Source of the DNA: Amycolatopsis sp. CA-126428
GTDB lineage: Bacteria > Actinomycetota > Actinomycetes > Mycobacteriales > Pseudonocardiaceae
Assembly (NCBI RefSeq): GCF_002904335.1
Contig: NZ_PPHF01000136.1
Location: 1 to 64,000, forward strand
Direction: 5' to 3'
Length of the DNA stretch: 64,000 nt
Positions 1-8,773 of the stretch are shown piece by piece. How positions within the stretch are numbered: position 1 is the stretch's first letter; the number at the start of each line of letters is the position of its first letter. The notes under the pieces were generated by a model. It worked only from the letters and a program-made list of their open reading frames with translations. It searched no databases and was not told the DNA's origin. A program made the position numbers and the translations under genes.

Positions 1-72
1 GCGGATGACGGGATTCGAACCCGCGACCCTCACCTTGGCAAGGTGATGCGCTACCAGCTGCGCTACATCCGC
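1..72 (-). tRNA. tRNA-Gly (anticodon GCC)
   Basis: Read on the minus strand the bases fold as a full cloverleaf. The acceptor strands are GCGGATG and CATCCGC, the D-loop has GCTGGTAG, the anticodon loop is TTGCCAA on a TCACC/GGTGA stem, and the T-loop is GGTTCGAATCC. The anticodon GCC reads GGC/GGT glycine codons. The discriminator base lies just outside the window and no CCA end is visible. It lies upstream of, and divergent from, the sigma factor gene. Confidence 0.95.
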
Positions 73-259
73 GTTGTCTTGCTGATGGGGGAAACTCTAT
101 ACCCATGGCTGAGGGGTCCGGTCACCGGGTCCCCCTGTGCCGGGACCGGTGCTTCGGTGTCACAGCTGGCGTACAAGGGGTGACGACGGCTGATTCCCTC
201 CGTATGGTGTCTCCATTCGACCGAATGGGGAGACCTTCGGGGAGGAGGTGCCGGGCCGG

Positions 260-1873
260 ATGACCGAGCTGGGCACGGTGCCGCCACCAGCGGCCTCGGA
301 ATCCGATGAGCAGGCACTGCTGCAACGGCTCCGCAACGGCGAGGACGCCGCGTTCGGGGAGCTGTTCGAGCGGCACGCCGCCGCGGTCCGCCGGCTCGCG
401 CAGAGCTTGGCGGCCGATCGGTCCGAGGCCGAGGACATCACCGCGGAGACGTTCTTCCGCGTGTTGCAGGCTCTCCGCCGGGGCGCCGGTCCCCGTGACT
501 ACGTTCGCGCTTACCTGCTGACCGTCGCCCGCCGGGTGTCGTGGGAGTGGCACGGGGCGCGCCGGGACGTCCCGGTGTCCGACGACGAACTGACTTTCCG
601 CGCCGGGGCGGGGGCCGACACGCACGCCCGCACGGCCGAGCACACGTTGATCACGACGGCGTTCACGAGTTTGCCGGAGCGCTGGCGGACGGTGTTGTGG
701 CAGACCGAGGTCGAGGGTGAGCAGCCCGCGATGGTCGCTCCCCACTTCGGGTTGAGCGCGAACGCGACCGCGGCGCTGGCCCGCCGGGCCCGGCAGGGGC
801 TGCGGGCGGCGTACCTGCAGGCCCACCTTTCGGTGAACCGCGGGCCGGATTCGTGCCGGGCGGTCGTCGAGAAGCTGGGCGGGTTCACCGCGGGCAGCGT
901 CACCGGCGCCGAGGCCGAGCGGATCAAGGCGCACCTGCACGGCTGCCCGTCGTGCCGGGCGACGCAGGACGAGCTGCGTGACGTCTGCTCGTCGCTGCGC
1001 GCGCACGCCGGGGTGCTGGTGCTGCTGGTGCCGGCCGCCGCGTCGCTGGGTGGTGGCGGGGTGCTGGCCGGGCTGGGCGCGACGGTCAAGGGCGTCCTGG
1101 TCGGTTCGAAGGTGAAGATCGGGCTGGCGCTGGCGTCGACCGCCGCGGTGGGCGCCGTCGGTGTCGCGGCCGGGCCGGTGCTGTTCGGGTCCGGGCCGGT
1201 GCGGGACATCGGGTTGCCCGGCGGGGCGCCTGAGCTCGTCGTGGTGCCGCCGTCGGAAACGCACCAGCCGCCTCCGCAGGCGCCGCCGGAGCCGCGGATC
1301 GGGATCGGCGTGCTCAACGGCCGGGGCAGCGCGGTCGCGGTGCCGGCCCGGGCGCGGGGCGGGGAGCCGCAGGTCGCCGCGAACGAAGTGCCCGCTCTGC
1401 CGTTCGCCGGGGACGTCCCGATCGCGGCCGTGGGCGGCAGCGGCGCGGGTGACCAGCTCGTCCCGCGTGAAGACGTCCCCTCCTCGACTTTCGCCGCGTC
1501 CGACCACCCGGGGTCGTCGCCGCGGCTGGATTCGTCGAGGCCTGTCATGACGATGACGACCGAGTCCACCGACGCGCCCGTGCCGGAGGACGCCGAAGCG
1601 CCCGAGCTGTCGCCGACCGGCAAGCCGCGCCCGTCGTCGGACGAGCCCACGGACCAGCCGGAGAAGCCGGCGCCGAAGGACGACCAGGCCGGCGACCCGC
1701 AGGCCGGCGACCCGGAGACACCGACGGACCCCAACGCGACGGACACCAAGACGACGGAGCCGTCGACGACGGTGACACCGACTTCGGGGAAGCCCTGCCC
1801 GAGCAGGGCGTCGTCCGTCACCGGGTCGGGCGAACCGGCGGACCCGGCTCCGGCCCCGCCGTCGGGTTCTTGA
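260..1873 (+). CDS. ECF-type sigma factor fused to zinc-finger anti-sigma-like domain, membrane segment and long Pro/Thr-rich tail
   Basis: This 537-residue protein begins with sigma-70 region 2 (about residues 20-95) and region 4 (about 135-190), which recruit RNA polymerase. A zf-HC2-like motif follows (HLHGCPSC, around residue 230), the kind normally found in separate anti-sigma factors. Next are one or two hydrophobic segments (about 250-310), and then some 220 residues rich in Pro, Ser, Thr and Asp, which look disordered. Fusing sigma and zinc-finger anti-sigma parts suggests a membrane-held factor that controls itself; this is inference from architecture. The ATG at 260 is preferred over the GTG at 248, because the GGAGGAGG at 241-247 overlaps the latter. 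No separate anti-sigma gene follows. Confidence 0.85.
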   Translation: MTELGTVPPPAASESDEQALLQRLRNGEDAAFGELFERHAAAVRRLAQSLAADRSEAEDITAETFFRVLQALRRGAGPRDYVRAYLLTVARRVSWEWHGARRDVPVSDDELTFRAGAGADTHARTAEHTLITTAFTSLPERWRTVLWQTEVEGEQPAMVAPHFGLSANATAALARRARQGLRAAYLQAHLSVNRGPDSCRAVVEKLGGFTAGSVTGAEAERIKAHLHGCPSCRATQDELRDVCSSLRAHAGVLVLLVPAAASLGGGGVLAGLGATVKGVLVGSKVKIGLALASTAAVGAVGVAAGPVLFGSGPVRDIGLPGGAPELVVVPPSETHQPPPQAPPEPRIGIGVLNGRGSAVAVPARARGGEPQVAANEVPALPFAGDVPIAAVGGSGAGDQLVPREDVPSSTFAASDHPGSSPRLDSSRPVMTMTTESTDAPVPEDAEAPELSPTGKPRPSSDEPTDQPEKPAPKDDQAGDPQAGDPETPTDPNATDTKTTEPSTTVTPTSGKPCPSRASSVTGSGEPADPAPAPPSGS

Positions 1874-1986
1874 TCAGCGATGATCGGTTCCGCCGGGCGA
1901 GTTGTCCGGTTCCTCCCTCGCGCGGGTGAGCCCGGGCACGGTACCGTTGAGGCGCTCACCCTGCGGGCGCCCCGGGAGGCAACTGA

Positions 1987-2427
1987 ATGAACCGGCTGGT
2001 ACGCGGCGAAGACGGCCGCGACTGGGTGGTCCGTGCCCAGATGGAATGGCGCGCACCGGCGACGGCCGACGACTTCGAGCACGACGTCGCGGGCAGCTAC
2101 GGGCCCGGGATCGCGATGATCGTCGTCACCACGCTGCTGGCCGTGATCCTCGTCGTGTGGACGCCCGACCAGGTCAACGTGCCCGCGTGGGTGCTGCTGG
2201 CGCTGCTGCTCGTGGTGCTGTTCTTCCCGCTGCGGTGGATCCTGCGGCGCCCGTGGACCGTGGTCGCGGAGACCGAGGGCGACGTCACCGGCGACAGGCC
2301 GTCCGAGCGCTGGGTCGGCACCATCCGCGGCATGTTCACCGTGCAGGGCGAGGTAAAGAAGATCTCCAAGACCATCCAGCGGCATTCGCTGCCGGACTTC
2401 GACGGGCCACTCCACCCGGTCGAGTAG
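1987..2427 (+). CDS. Small two-helix membrane protein (DUF983-type, conserved in actinomycetes)
   Basis: This 146-residue protein has a soluble N-terminus, two close hydrophobic segments (about residues 40-60 and 66-85) and a basic C-terminal part. From memory, close relatives are labelled DUF983; the function is not known. A GGGAGG Shine-Dalgarno lies just upstream (about 1973-1978). It is followed after 12 bases by the DNA glycosylase gene, so the two may be co-transcribed. Nothing in the sequence points to a substrate or reaction. Confidence 0.7.
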   Translation: MNRLVRGEDGRDWVVRAQMEWRAPATADDFEHDVAGSYGPGIAMIVVTTLLAVILVVWTPDQVNVPAWVLLALLLVVLFFPLRWILRRPWTVVAETEGDVTGDRPSERWVGTIRGMFTVQGEVKKISKTIQRHSLPDFDGPLHPVE

Positions 2428-2439
2428 GACACTGGTGCC

Positions 2440-3300
2440 ATGCCCGAGCTACCCGAGGTCGAAGCACTGGCTCACCACCTGCGCGAGAACGCCGTGGGCC
2501 GGCCGATCTTCCGCATCGATGTCGCATCGCTGAGCGTCCTGAAGACGGCGACCCCGCCGTGGACCGAGCTGCACGGCCGCGAGATCACCGGCGCGACCCG
2601 GCACGGCAAGCACCTCGACGTCGTGGCCGGTGACCTGCACCTGGTCGTCCACCTGGCCCGCGCGGGCTGGCTGCGCTGGTCCGACGGCCTCGCCGCGGCG
2701 CCGCTGAAGCCGGGGAAGGGCCCGATCTCACTGCGGGTGCACCTCGAGTCCGCCACCGGGCCGGGCTTCGACCTCACCGAAGCGGGCACGAAGAAGGGCT
2801 TGGCGGTCTGGGTCGTCAAGGACCCGCAGGAGATCGCGAGCGTGGCCCGGCTGGGCCCGGACGCGCTCGCCGTGGACGCCGCCCAGCTGCGTGAGCTGTT
2901 CGCGGGGAAGAACACCCGGCTGAAGTGGGCGCTCACCGACCAGTCGCTCATCGCCGGGATCGGCAACGCCTACTCCGACGAGATCATGCACCGCGCGAAG
3001 CTCTCGCCGTACGCCACGATCGGCAAGCTCGACGAGGGTGCGCTGGAGACGCTCGCCGAGGCGATCCACGACATCGAGACCGACGCCGTCGAGCGGTCGG
3101 TGGGGCAGAAGGCGGCCCGGCTGAAGGGCGAGAAGCGGTCGGGCCTGCGGGTCCACGCGCGGACCGGGCTGCCGTGCCCCGTCTGCGGCGACACGATCCG
3201 CGAAATATCCTTCGCCGACAAGTCGTTCCAGTACTGCCCGACCTGCCAGACCGGCGGCAAGCCGCTCGCGGACCGCCGGATGTCGCGGCTGCTGAAGTAG
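2440..3300 (+). CDS. Fpg/Nei family DNA glycosylase
   Basis: The protein starts with PELPEVE, the hallmark of the Fpg/Nei family. There the Pro after the initiator Met is the catalytic nucleophile and the nearby Glu completes the active site for base removal and beta/delta elimination. The helix-two-turn-helix is in the middle (IAGIGNAYSDEI), and a zinc finger ends the protein (CPVCGD and CPTC, about residues 245-270). At 286 residues it has normal length. It should excise oxidised bases in base-excision repair. Fpg versus Nei specificity cannot be fixed from sequence alone; the divergence from canonical Fpg suggests a Nei-like actinobacterial paralogue. Confidence 0.9.
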   Translation: MPELPEVEALAHHLRENAVGRPIFRIDVASLSVLKTATPPWTELHGREITGATRHGKHLDVVAGDLHLVVHLARAGWLRWSDGLAAAPLKPGKGPISLRVHLESATGPGFDLTEAGTKKGLAVWVVKDPQEIASVARLGPDALAVDAAQLRELFAGKNTRLKWALTDQSLIAGIGNAYSDEIMHRAKLSPYATIGKLDEGALETLAEAIHDIETDAVERSVGQKAARLKGEKRSGLRVHARTGLPCPVCGDTIREISFADKSFQYCPTCQTGGKPLADRRMSRLLK

Positions 3301-3399
3301 CCGCTTCCGGACGCTCGGTAGGGTCTCTTCAACTCTCGGTCATCGCTGTTGGACAGAAAGTGGGAACAGGCCTTGCACCCGGTCGGTCGAGCGCAGAGC

Positions 3400-4725
3400 A
3401 TGGACGCCGTGTCCGGGTTTCCGCTTGCGCAGATCGTCCCGTGGGGTCTCGTGGTGCTGCTCGTCGCCGCGTTGATCGTGCTGCTGGTGCGGCAGCGCAA
3501 GCCGGCCAGCGTGGTGGAGGACGCCATGCTGCAGGCCGTGCACCGGATGTCGAAGGCGGCGCCGAACCTGCGCGCCGGCCTGGACGAGGACGCCGCCGAC
3601 AAGATCACCACGCAGCTGCTGCAGATGCTCGACTGCGTCGCCGTGGGCATCACCGACAGCGAAGGCACGCTGCTGTCCTGGGACGGCGAGGCGAACGAGC
3701 ACTACGTCGACCTCGTCGACGCGATCGGCAACGCGATCCGCAAGCACCGCCGCGAGGTCGTCGCGCACGACCGGATGCCGTGCAACCACCGCGGTACCTG
3801 CCGGATGAAGACCGCGGTCATCGTGCCGCTGCTGGTGGAGGGCGAGACCGAGGCGGCGCTGATCGTCGTCGGCCGCACCCGCGGGCGGCTGGTGCAGATG
3901 GCCGACGCCGTCGCCCAGTTCGTCTGCACCCAGTTCGAGCTGTCCCGGCTGGACGAGTCGAAGCAGCAGCTCCAGCAGGCCGAGATCAAGGCGCTGCGCG
4001 CGCAGATCTCGCCGCACTTCGTCTACAACGCGCTCAACACGATCTCCGCGCTGATCCGCACGGATCCCGAAGAGGCCCGAGAGCTGCTTCAGGACTTCGC
4101 CGACTTCACGCGCTACTCGTTCCGGACGTCGGGCATGTTCACCTCGCTCGCCGAGGAGCTGCGCAACATCGACCGCTACCTGACCATCGAGAACGCCCGC
4201 TTCGGCGGCCGGCTCGAGGTGCGGATGAAGATCGCGCCCGAGGTGCTCAGCGTCGTCGTGCCGTTCCTGATCATCCAGCCGCTGGTGGAGAACGCGGTCA
4301 AGCACGGCCTCGCGAGCAAGCCCAGCGGCGGCTGCGTCACGGTGATCGCGCAGGACTACGGCACCGAGGCGCTGATCAGCGTCGAGGACGACGGCATCGG
4401 CATGGACCCGCGGCGGCTGAAGGACGTCAAGAACGCGCACAGCACCGGCGCGCACGTCGGGCTCGGCAACATCAGCCAGCGCATGCAGCAGGTCTTCGGC
4501 AGCGACTACGCGGTGATGGTCGAGACCGCGCCCGGGGCCGGCATGAAGGTGACGCTGCGGGTGCCGAAGTTCGTCCCGGGCGTCCGGCCGAACATGCCGG
4601 ACTACAGCTCCGAGACCGACTCCGGCGACGCCGACGTCCCGGCCCAGGGCGGTCCGACGCAGCTGAACGGCGCCGAGGTGAACGGCGTCAACGGCACGCG
4701 CTCCGGCATCCTCCCCATGGGCTGA
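3400..4725 (+). CDS. LytS/BtsS-like sensor histidine kinase with GAF-type domain
   Basis: This 441-residue kinase has one N-terminal membrane helix (about residues 8-30) and a GAF-like sensor region (about 60-185) with the Cys pair CNHRGTC. The His_kinase domain carries the phospho-acceptor His in QISPHFVYNALN, and the C-terminal ATPase has LVENAVKHG and DDGIGM. It lacks the multi-helix LytS module. This kinase family pairs with LytTR regulators; one such regulator lies at 7374, after two intervening genes, so the pair is probably functional. The start is uncertain: ATG 3400 is chosen, with in-frame TTG codons at 3349 and 3373 as alternatives. A TAGGGT hexamer at 3319 could be the promoter. 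Confidence 0.82.
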   Translation: MDAVSGFPLAQIVPWGLVVLLVAALIVLLVRQRKPASVVEDAMLQAVHRMSKAAPNLRAGLDEDAADKITTQLLQMLDCVAVGITDSEGTLLSWDGEANEHYVDLVDAIGNAIRKHRREVVAHDRMPCNHRGTCRMKTAVIVPLLVEGETEAALIVVGRTRGRLVQMADAVAQFVCTQFELSRLDESKQQLQQAEIKALRAQISPHFVYNALNTISALIRTDPEEARELLQDFADFTRYSFRTSGMFTSLAEELRNIDRYLTIENARFGGRLEVRMKIAPEVLSVVVPFLIIQPLVENAVKHGLASKPSGGCVTVIAQDYGTEALISVEDDGIGMDPRRLKDVKNAHSTGAHVGLGNISQRMQQVFGSDYAVMVETAPGAGMKVTLRVPKFVPGVRPNMPDYSSETDSGDADVPAQGGPTQLNGAEVNGVNGTRSGILPMG

Positions 4726-4731
4726 ATCCGC

Positions 4732-4871
4732 TGTGACATCCGGGGCTTCGCCCCGGGGCCGGGGGCTTCGCCCCGGGGCCGGGGGCTTCGCCACCCGGAC
4801 CCCCGAAAAACCTGTGACATCCGGGGCTTCGCCCCGGGGCCGGGGGCTTCGCCACCCGGACCCCCGAAAAA
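4732..4871. repeat. Two tandem copies of a GC-rich hairpin element
   Basis: Copy A is 4732-4810 and copy B is 4813-4871. Each runs from TGTGACATCCGGGG to ACCCGGACCCCCGAAAAA. Both contain the hairpin CCGGGGC-TTC-GCCCCGG, and copy A has one extra 20-bp internal unit with a second such hairpin. The A-run at each end and the position directly after the kinase stop suggest a transcription-ending or REP-like role. Confidence 0.75.
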
Positions 4872-4877
4872 TCCGGC

Positions 4878-4883
4878 TAGCCT
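4878..4883 (+). promoter_or_regulatory. -10 hexamer of the S49 peptidase gene (leaderless)
   Basis: TAGCCT ends 6 nt before the ATG at 4890 and there is no Shine-Dalgarno, so transcription probably starts at the ATG. Confidence 0.6.
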
Positions 4884-4889
4884 GGCTTC

Positions 4890-5735
4890 ATGAGCGTTAC
4901 GGACAAACTGGCTTCGCGGATCCCGGTGCTGGCCGACCGCGTCGAGCGCAAGGACGTCGTGGCCGTGGTGAAGCTGCACGGCGTGATCACGCCGTCGCCG
5001 TCCCCGCTGGCCCGGGGCGCGATCAACCTCGCCGCCGTGGAAACGGCGCTGACCAGGGCGTTCGGGCACGATCGGCTCAAGGCGGTCGCGTTGCTGGTGA
5101 ATTCGCCGGGTGGCGCGCCGACGCAGTCGGGGCTGGTCGCCGAGCGGATCCGGCAGCTGGCCGACGAGAAGGGCGTGCCCGTCCTGGCGTTCTGCGAGGA
5201 CGTCGCCGCGTCGGGCGGGTACTGGCTGGCCTGCGCCGCCGACGAGATCTACGCGCACCGGACGTCGATGGTCGGCTCGATCGGCGTGATCAGCGGCGGC
5301 TTCGGGTTCACCGGCCTCCTGGAGCGCTTCGGCATCGAGCGCCGGCTGCACACGGCGGGCGCGAACAAGTCGCGGCTGGACCCGTTCTCGCCGGAGAAGC
5401 CCGAAGACGTCGAGTGGCTGAAGAAGATGCACACCCAGCTCCACGAGCTGTTCGTGAACTGGGTGAAGGAGCGCCGCGGCGAGCGGCTGACCGACGCGGA
5501 GGACCTGTTCACCGGCGACGTCTGGCTCGGCGCGAAGGCGCTCGAGCTGGGCCTGATCGACGGCCTCGGCAGCCTCCGGCAGATCATCACCGAGCGCTAC
5601 CCGGACGCGGAGATCTCGGTGGCCGAGCCGAAGAAGCCGCTGCTCGCGCGCCTCGGCCTCGGTGCACCGGCGGCGGCCTCGGCGGTGCTGGACGCGGTGA
5701 CGCAGAAGGCGGCTTGGTCGCGCTTCGGCCTCTGA
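4890..5735 (+). CDS. S49-family (SppA/SohB-like) serine peptidase
   Basis: This 281-residue protein is a single S49 domain. The nucleophile region is VAASGGYWLACAADEI (about residues 109-124), followed by VGSIGVISGGFGF. The likely catalytic Lys is in GANKSRLDPFSPEK (about 155). There is no clear signal peptide, so the active site probably faces the cytosol or the inner membrane face, unlike classic SppA. S49 enzymes cleave signal-peptide remnants and membrane proteins with a Ser/Lys dyad. It sits alone behind a repeat pair, and the start is supported by TAGCCT 6 nt upstream. It interrupts the LytS-like kinase and LytTR regulator, which may be chance. Confidence 0.85.
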   Translation: MSVTDKLASRIPVLADRVERKDVVAVVKLHGVITPSPSPLARGAINLAAVETALTRAFGHDRLKAVALLVNSPGGAPTQSGLVAERIRQLADEKGVPVLAFCEDVAASGGYWLACAADEIYAHRTSMVGSIGVISGGFGFTGLLERFGIERRLHTAGANKSRLDPFSPEKPEDVEWLKKMHTQLHELFVNWVKERRGERLTDAEDLFTGDVWLGAKALELGLIDGLGSLRQIITERYPDAEISVAEPKKPLLARLGLGAPAAASAVLDAVTQKAAWSRFGL

Positions 5736-5771
5736 CGCCGATGTCCGGTTCGAGTACTTCCGGGCAGACTT

Positions 5772-5787
5772 TGTGACCTGGATCACT
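5772..5787. promoter_or_regulatory. Crp-like operator upstream of the GH16 glucanase
   Basis: TGTGACCTGGATCACT matches the Crp/GlxR consensus TGTGA-N6-TCACA with one mismatch. It lies about 107 bp before the glucanase start, a usual distance for cAMP-receptor control of a carbohydrate-degrading enzyme. Confidence 0.55.
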
Positions 5788-5893
5788 CTTCCTGTGTAAC
5801 GCCTCTGGAACCGGGGGTGGAGTGTCAGGTTTCCTCGTCAACGGGCTCTGTTGTGAACGGCAACAAATCCGGACGACAAGGAGGTCGTACCCG

Positions 5894-7279
5894 ATGCCCC
5901 ACCTCCGGTTCACCATCGGCGCGGTGCTCGGCGCCGCACTGATCGCCATCCCGCTGACCATCCCCGCCGCCGCGTCGATCCCGCCGCCCGAGTCGGGCTG
6001 GACGACGGTGTTCGCCGACGACTTCACCGGCGGCGCCGGCTCGCTCCCCTCGAGCGCCAACTGGATCGTCGACACCGGCCACAGCTACCCCGGCGGCCCC
6101 AGCAACTGGGGGACCGGCGAGATCCAGAACTACACGGCGAGCAGCAGCAACCTGTCCCAAGACGGCAGCGGCAACCTGCGCATCACGCCGTTGCGCGACG
6201 GCGCGGGCAACTGGACGTCGGCCCGGATCGAGACCCAGCGCGCCGACTTCAAGCCCCCGGCGGGCGGCGTCATGCGGATCGAAAGCCGGATCCAGATGCC
6301 GGACGTCACCGGGGCGGCCGCGCTCGGCTACTGGCCGGCGTTCTGGGCCCTCGGCGGCCCCTACCGCGGCAACTGGTGGAACTGGCCCGCCATCGGCGAG
6401 TTCGACATCATGGAGAACGTCAACGGGATCAACTCCGTCTGGGGCGTCCTGCACTGCGGCGTCAACCCGGGCGGTCCGTGCAACGAGACCACCGGCCTGC
6501 CGAACAACCGGGCGTGCCCCGGGAGCAGCTGCCAGTCGGCCTTCCACACCTACCGCTTCGAATGGGACGCGAGCAGCAGCCCGCAGGTCCTCCGCTGGTT
6601 CGTCGACGGGCAGCAGTTCCACTCGGTGAGCCAGAACCAGCTCGACGCGACGACCTGGGCGAACATGACCACCCACCAGGGCTACTTCGTGCTGCTGAAC
6701 CTCGCGATCGGCGGCGCGTTCCCCAACAACAACTCCGGCACGACCACGCCGGGGCCGGGGATCGTGCCGGGGCACCCGATGGTCGTCGACTACGTCACGG
6801 TGACCACCCGCGGCGGTGGTGGCGGCACGACGACCCCGCCCACCACGACCACGCCGCCGACCGGTGGCGGCAGCGCCTACCGGACCATCCAGGCGGAGTC
6901 GTACAGCCAGCAGTCCGGTCTGATCACCGAGACCACCACGGACACCGGCGGCGGCCAGAACGTCGCCGCGGTGGCCAACGGCGACTGGGCGCTGTACCCG
7001 AACGTCGACTTCGGCGGCAGCGCGGCGACGAACTTCCAGGCGCGCGTGGCGTCCGGGGCCGCCGGCGGGGTCAGCGGGCTGGTCGAGGTGCGGCTGGACA
7101 GCCGGTCCAACGCGCCCATCGGCAGCTTCGCGGTCGGGAACACCGGTGGCTGGCAGAGCTGGCGGACCGTCCCGGCGAACATCGGCGGGGTGACCGGCGT
7201 CCACAACGTGTACGTCACCTTCACCAGCGGCCAGCCGGCCGACTTCGTGAACCTCAACTGGTTCACGTTCGTGCATTGA
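5894..7279 (+). CDS. Secreted GH16 endo-beta-1,3-glucanase with C-terminal CBM6-like module
   Basis: A Sec signal peptide (about residues 1-27, ending in AAAS) leads to a GH16 catalytic domain (about 35-300). The family signature EFDIMEN holds the nucleophile and acid/base Glu residues. A Gly/Thr/Pro linker (about 305-330) then joins a beta-sandwich of about 125 residues that begins IQAESYSQQSG and resembles CBM6 modules. The enzyme should be exported and hydrolyse beta-1,3- or mixed-linked glucans such as fungal wall glucan or laminarin. ATG 5894 follows AAGGAGGT at about 5878. A Crp-like site lies upstream and a strong hairpin follows the stop. Confidence 0.9.
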   Translation: MPHLRFTIGAVLGAALIAIPLTIPAAASIPPPESGWTTVFADDFTGGAGSLPSSANWIVDTGHSYPGGPSNWGTGEIQNYTASSSNLSQDGSGNLRITPLRDGAGNWTSARIETQRADFKPPAGGVMRIESRIQMPDVTGAAALGYWPAFWALGGPYRGNWWNWPAIGEFDIMENVNGINSVWGVLHCGVNPGGPCNETTGLPNNRACPGSSCQSAFHTYRFEWDASSSPQVLRWFVDGQQFHSVSQNQLDATTWANMTTHQGYFVLLNLAIGGAFPNNNSGTTTPGPGIVPGHPMVVDYVTVTTRGGGGGTTTPPTTTTPPTGGGSAYRTIQAESYSQQSGLITETTTDTGGGQNVAAVANGDWALYPNVDFGGSAATNFQARVASGAAGGVSGLVEVRLDSRSNAPIGSFAVGNTGGWQSWRTVPANIGGVTGVHNVYVTFTSGQPADFVNLNWFTFVH

Positions 7280-7288
7280 GAGCAGGGG

Positions 7289-7308
7289 CCCGCGGCTCCG
7301 GCCGCGGG
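7289..7308. terminator. Hairpin after the GH16 gene
   Basis: CCCGCGGC-TCCG-GCCGCGGG forms a perfect 8-bp stem with a 4-nt loop 10 bases after the stop codon. A pyrimidine-rich tract follows rather than a U-run. Confidence 0.6.
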
Positions 7309-7373
7309 TCTCCTCACTTAAGGCGGACGGGGGCTGGACATTGCACTCGGCAATGGGCAGGATGCGTTTCACT

Positions 7374-8195
7374 GTGAGTGCTCACGATGACACCCGGAAG
7401 CTCGTGGTCCTGGCTGTGGACGACGAGCCGAACGGTCTTGACGAACTCGTCCACTGCCTGCGCAACAGCCCGCACGTGGCGAAGGTGTTCCCGGCGATCG
7501 ACGCCTCCGAGGCGCTGCGGTTGCTGTCCACCGACGACCCGCGGTTGCGCGAGCGCAAGGACCGTGGCCTGCCGATCGTCGACGCCGTCTTCGCGGACAT
7601 CGACATGCCCGGGCTGTCGGGGATGGAGATGTCGCGCGTGTTCGCCGCGCTGCGGCCCTCGCCCGCGCTGGTGTTCGTCACCGGGCACGCCGAAGAAGCC
7701 GTCAACGCCTTCGACCTCGGCGCCCTCGACTACGTGCTCAAGCCGTACCAGCAGGATCGCCTCGATCGCGCCATCTCGCGCGTGCTGGACAAGCTGGCCG
7801 CCGCCGCGGCGCCCCCGCCCGGCGCGCTGGGCGGCGAGCCGGTCAAGAACGACGACGAGGTCATCCCGGTCGAGCTCGCCGGCACCACCAAGCTCATCCC
7901 GCGCTCCTCGGTTCGCTGGGTCGAGGCACAGGGCGACTACGCGCGGCTGTTCACCACCGAAGGCAGCCACCTGGTCCGCATCCCGCTGGCCCAGCTCGAA
8001 GAGCGCTGGGAGAAGGCCGGCTTCGTCCGCATCCACCGGTCGTTCCTGGTCGCCCTGCCGCTGATCACCGAGCTGCGCATGGGTCAGGGCGGCTACCAGG
8101 TCGTCATCGGCAACGAGGAGAAGGTGCTGCCGGTGAGCCGGCGGCACACCCGCGCGCTGAAGGACCGGCTGGTCGGTTCGGGCCGGAACGGCTGA
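7374..8195 (+). CDS. LytTR-family response regulator
   Basis: The receiver domain (about residues 8-125) has the acidic pair LAVDDEP and the phospho-accepting Asp in FADIDMPGLSG, followed by FVTGH and the conserved Lys in VLKPY. After a linker, a LytTR DNA-binding domain (about 165-270) contains RWVEAQGDYARLF and RIHRSFLVAL. LytTR proteins bind direct repeats upstream of their target genes. The likely partner is the LytS-like kinase at 3400, and the likely target is the transporter operon that follows immediately (13 bases to the next gene). The start is ambiguous: GTG 7374 is chosen, with TTG 7341, ATG 7353 and ATG 7362 also in frame. Confidence 0.88.
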   Translation: MSAHDDTRKLVVLAVDDEPNGLDELVHCLRNSPHVAKVFPAIDASEALRLLSTDDPRLRERKDRGLPIVDAVFADIDMPGLSGMEMSRVFAALRPSPALVFVTGHAEEAVNAFDLGALDYVLKPYQQDRLDRAISRVLDKLAAAAAPPPGALGGEPVKNDDEVIPVELAGTTKLIPRSSVRWVEAQGDYARLFTTEGSHLVRIPLAQLEERWEKAGFVRIHRSFLVALPLITELRMGQGGYQVVIGNEEKVLPVSRRHTRALKDRLVGSGRNG

Positions 8196-8208
8196 GCCGG
8201 GGCCGGCC

Positions 8209-8742
8209 ATGACGGACGACTTCTACGAGCGCCGCTCGAACGGCGTCCGCGAACCGGATCCGACCCTCGGCAGGCGCGGCCCCCGGCACCGGCCGCTGCC
8301 GCAGCCGGCGGAGCGGGCCGTCGTCGAGTCCCTGCCGCCGGCGCCGGAGAACGAGCCGCAGCCGAAGCCGGAACACCACGCGAAACCCAAGCGGGAGCGC
8401 GTGATCCTCGCCGACCCGCGCCGCGGCGCCGGCACCCTGCGCGCCCGGGTCGAGCTGGAGGAGCAGACCAGCTGGGGCAAGCTGCTCGTCCGCGACCACC
8501 TGGTGAAGGTGCAGCTGCGGACCGCGTTGCTGCTCGCCCTGCTCGTCGTCGGCGTCTTCGGCTCGCTGCCCGTGCTGTTCTACCTGGTGCCCGGGTTCTC
8601 CCAGGCCAGCCTGCTCGGCATTCCGGTGGCCTGGCTGATTCTCGGCGTGCTGCCGTTCCCATTCCTGTTCGGCGTCGGGATCTGGTACAACCGGCTCGCC
8701 GAACGCCACGAACGCGCGTTCGTGGACATGATCGAAAACTAG
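8209..8742 (+). CDS. Two-helix membrane protein next to symporter (DUF485-like role)
   Basis: This 177-residue protein has a charged, Pro-rich N-terminal half (about residues 1-95) and two membrane helices (about 103-128 and 137-158), then a short cytosolic tail. Small two-helix proteins of the DUF485 type commonly sit directly before acetate/cation symporters of the ActP group. This gene occupies that slot, 31 bases ahead of the symporter and 13 behind the LytTR regulator. Assignment to DUF485 itself is by position and topology, not by a motif I can identify. Confidence 0.65.
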   Translation: MTDDFYERRSNGVREPDPTLGRRGPRHRPLPQPAERAVVESLPPAPENEPQPKPEHHAKPKRERVILADPRRGAGTLRARVELEEQTSWGKLLVRDHLVKVQLRTALLLALLVVGVFGSLPVLFYLVPGFSQASLLGIPVAWLILGVLPFPFLFGVGIWYNRLAERHERAFVDMIEN

Positions 8743-8773
8743 TTTCGCACCAAGTCGTGCGAGGATTCCTCCC

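Noticed and set aside
122..1507. Long minus-strand ORF opposite the sigma factor
   Set aside because: It is Arg/Gly/Pro-rich shadow translation of a GC-rich gene. The plus strand has clear sigma domains.
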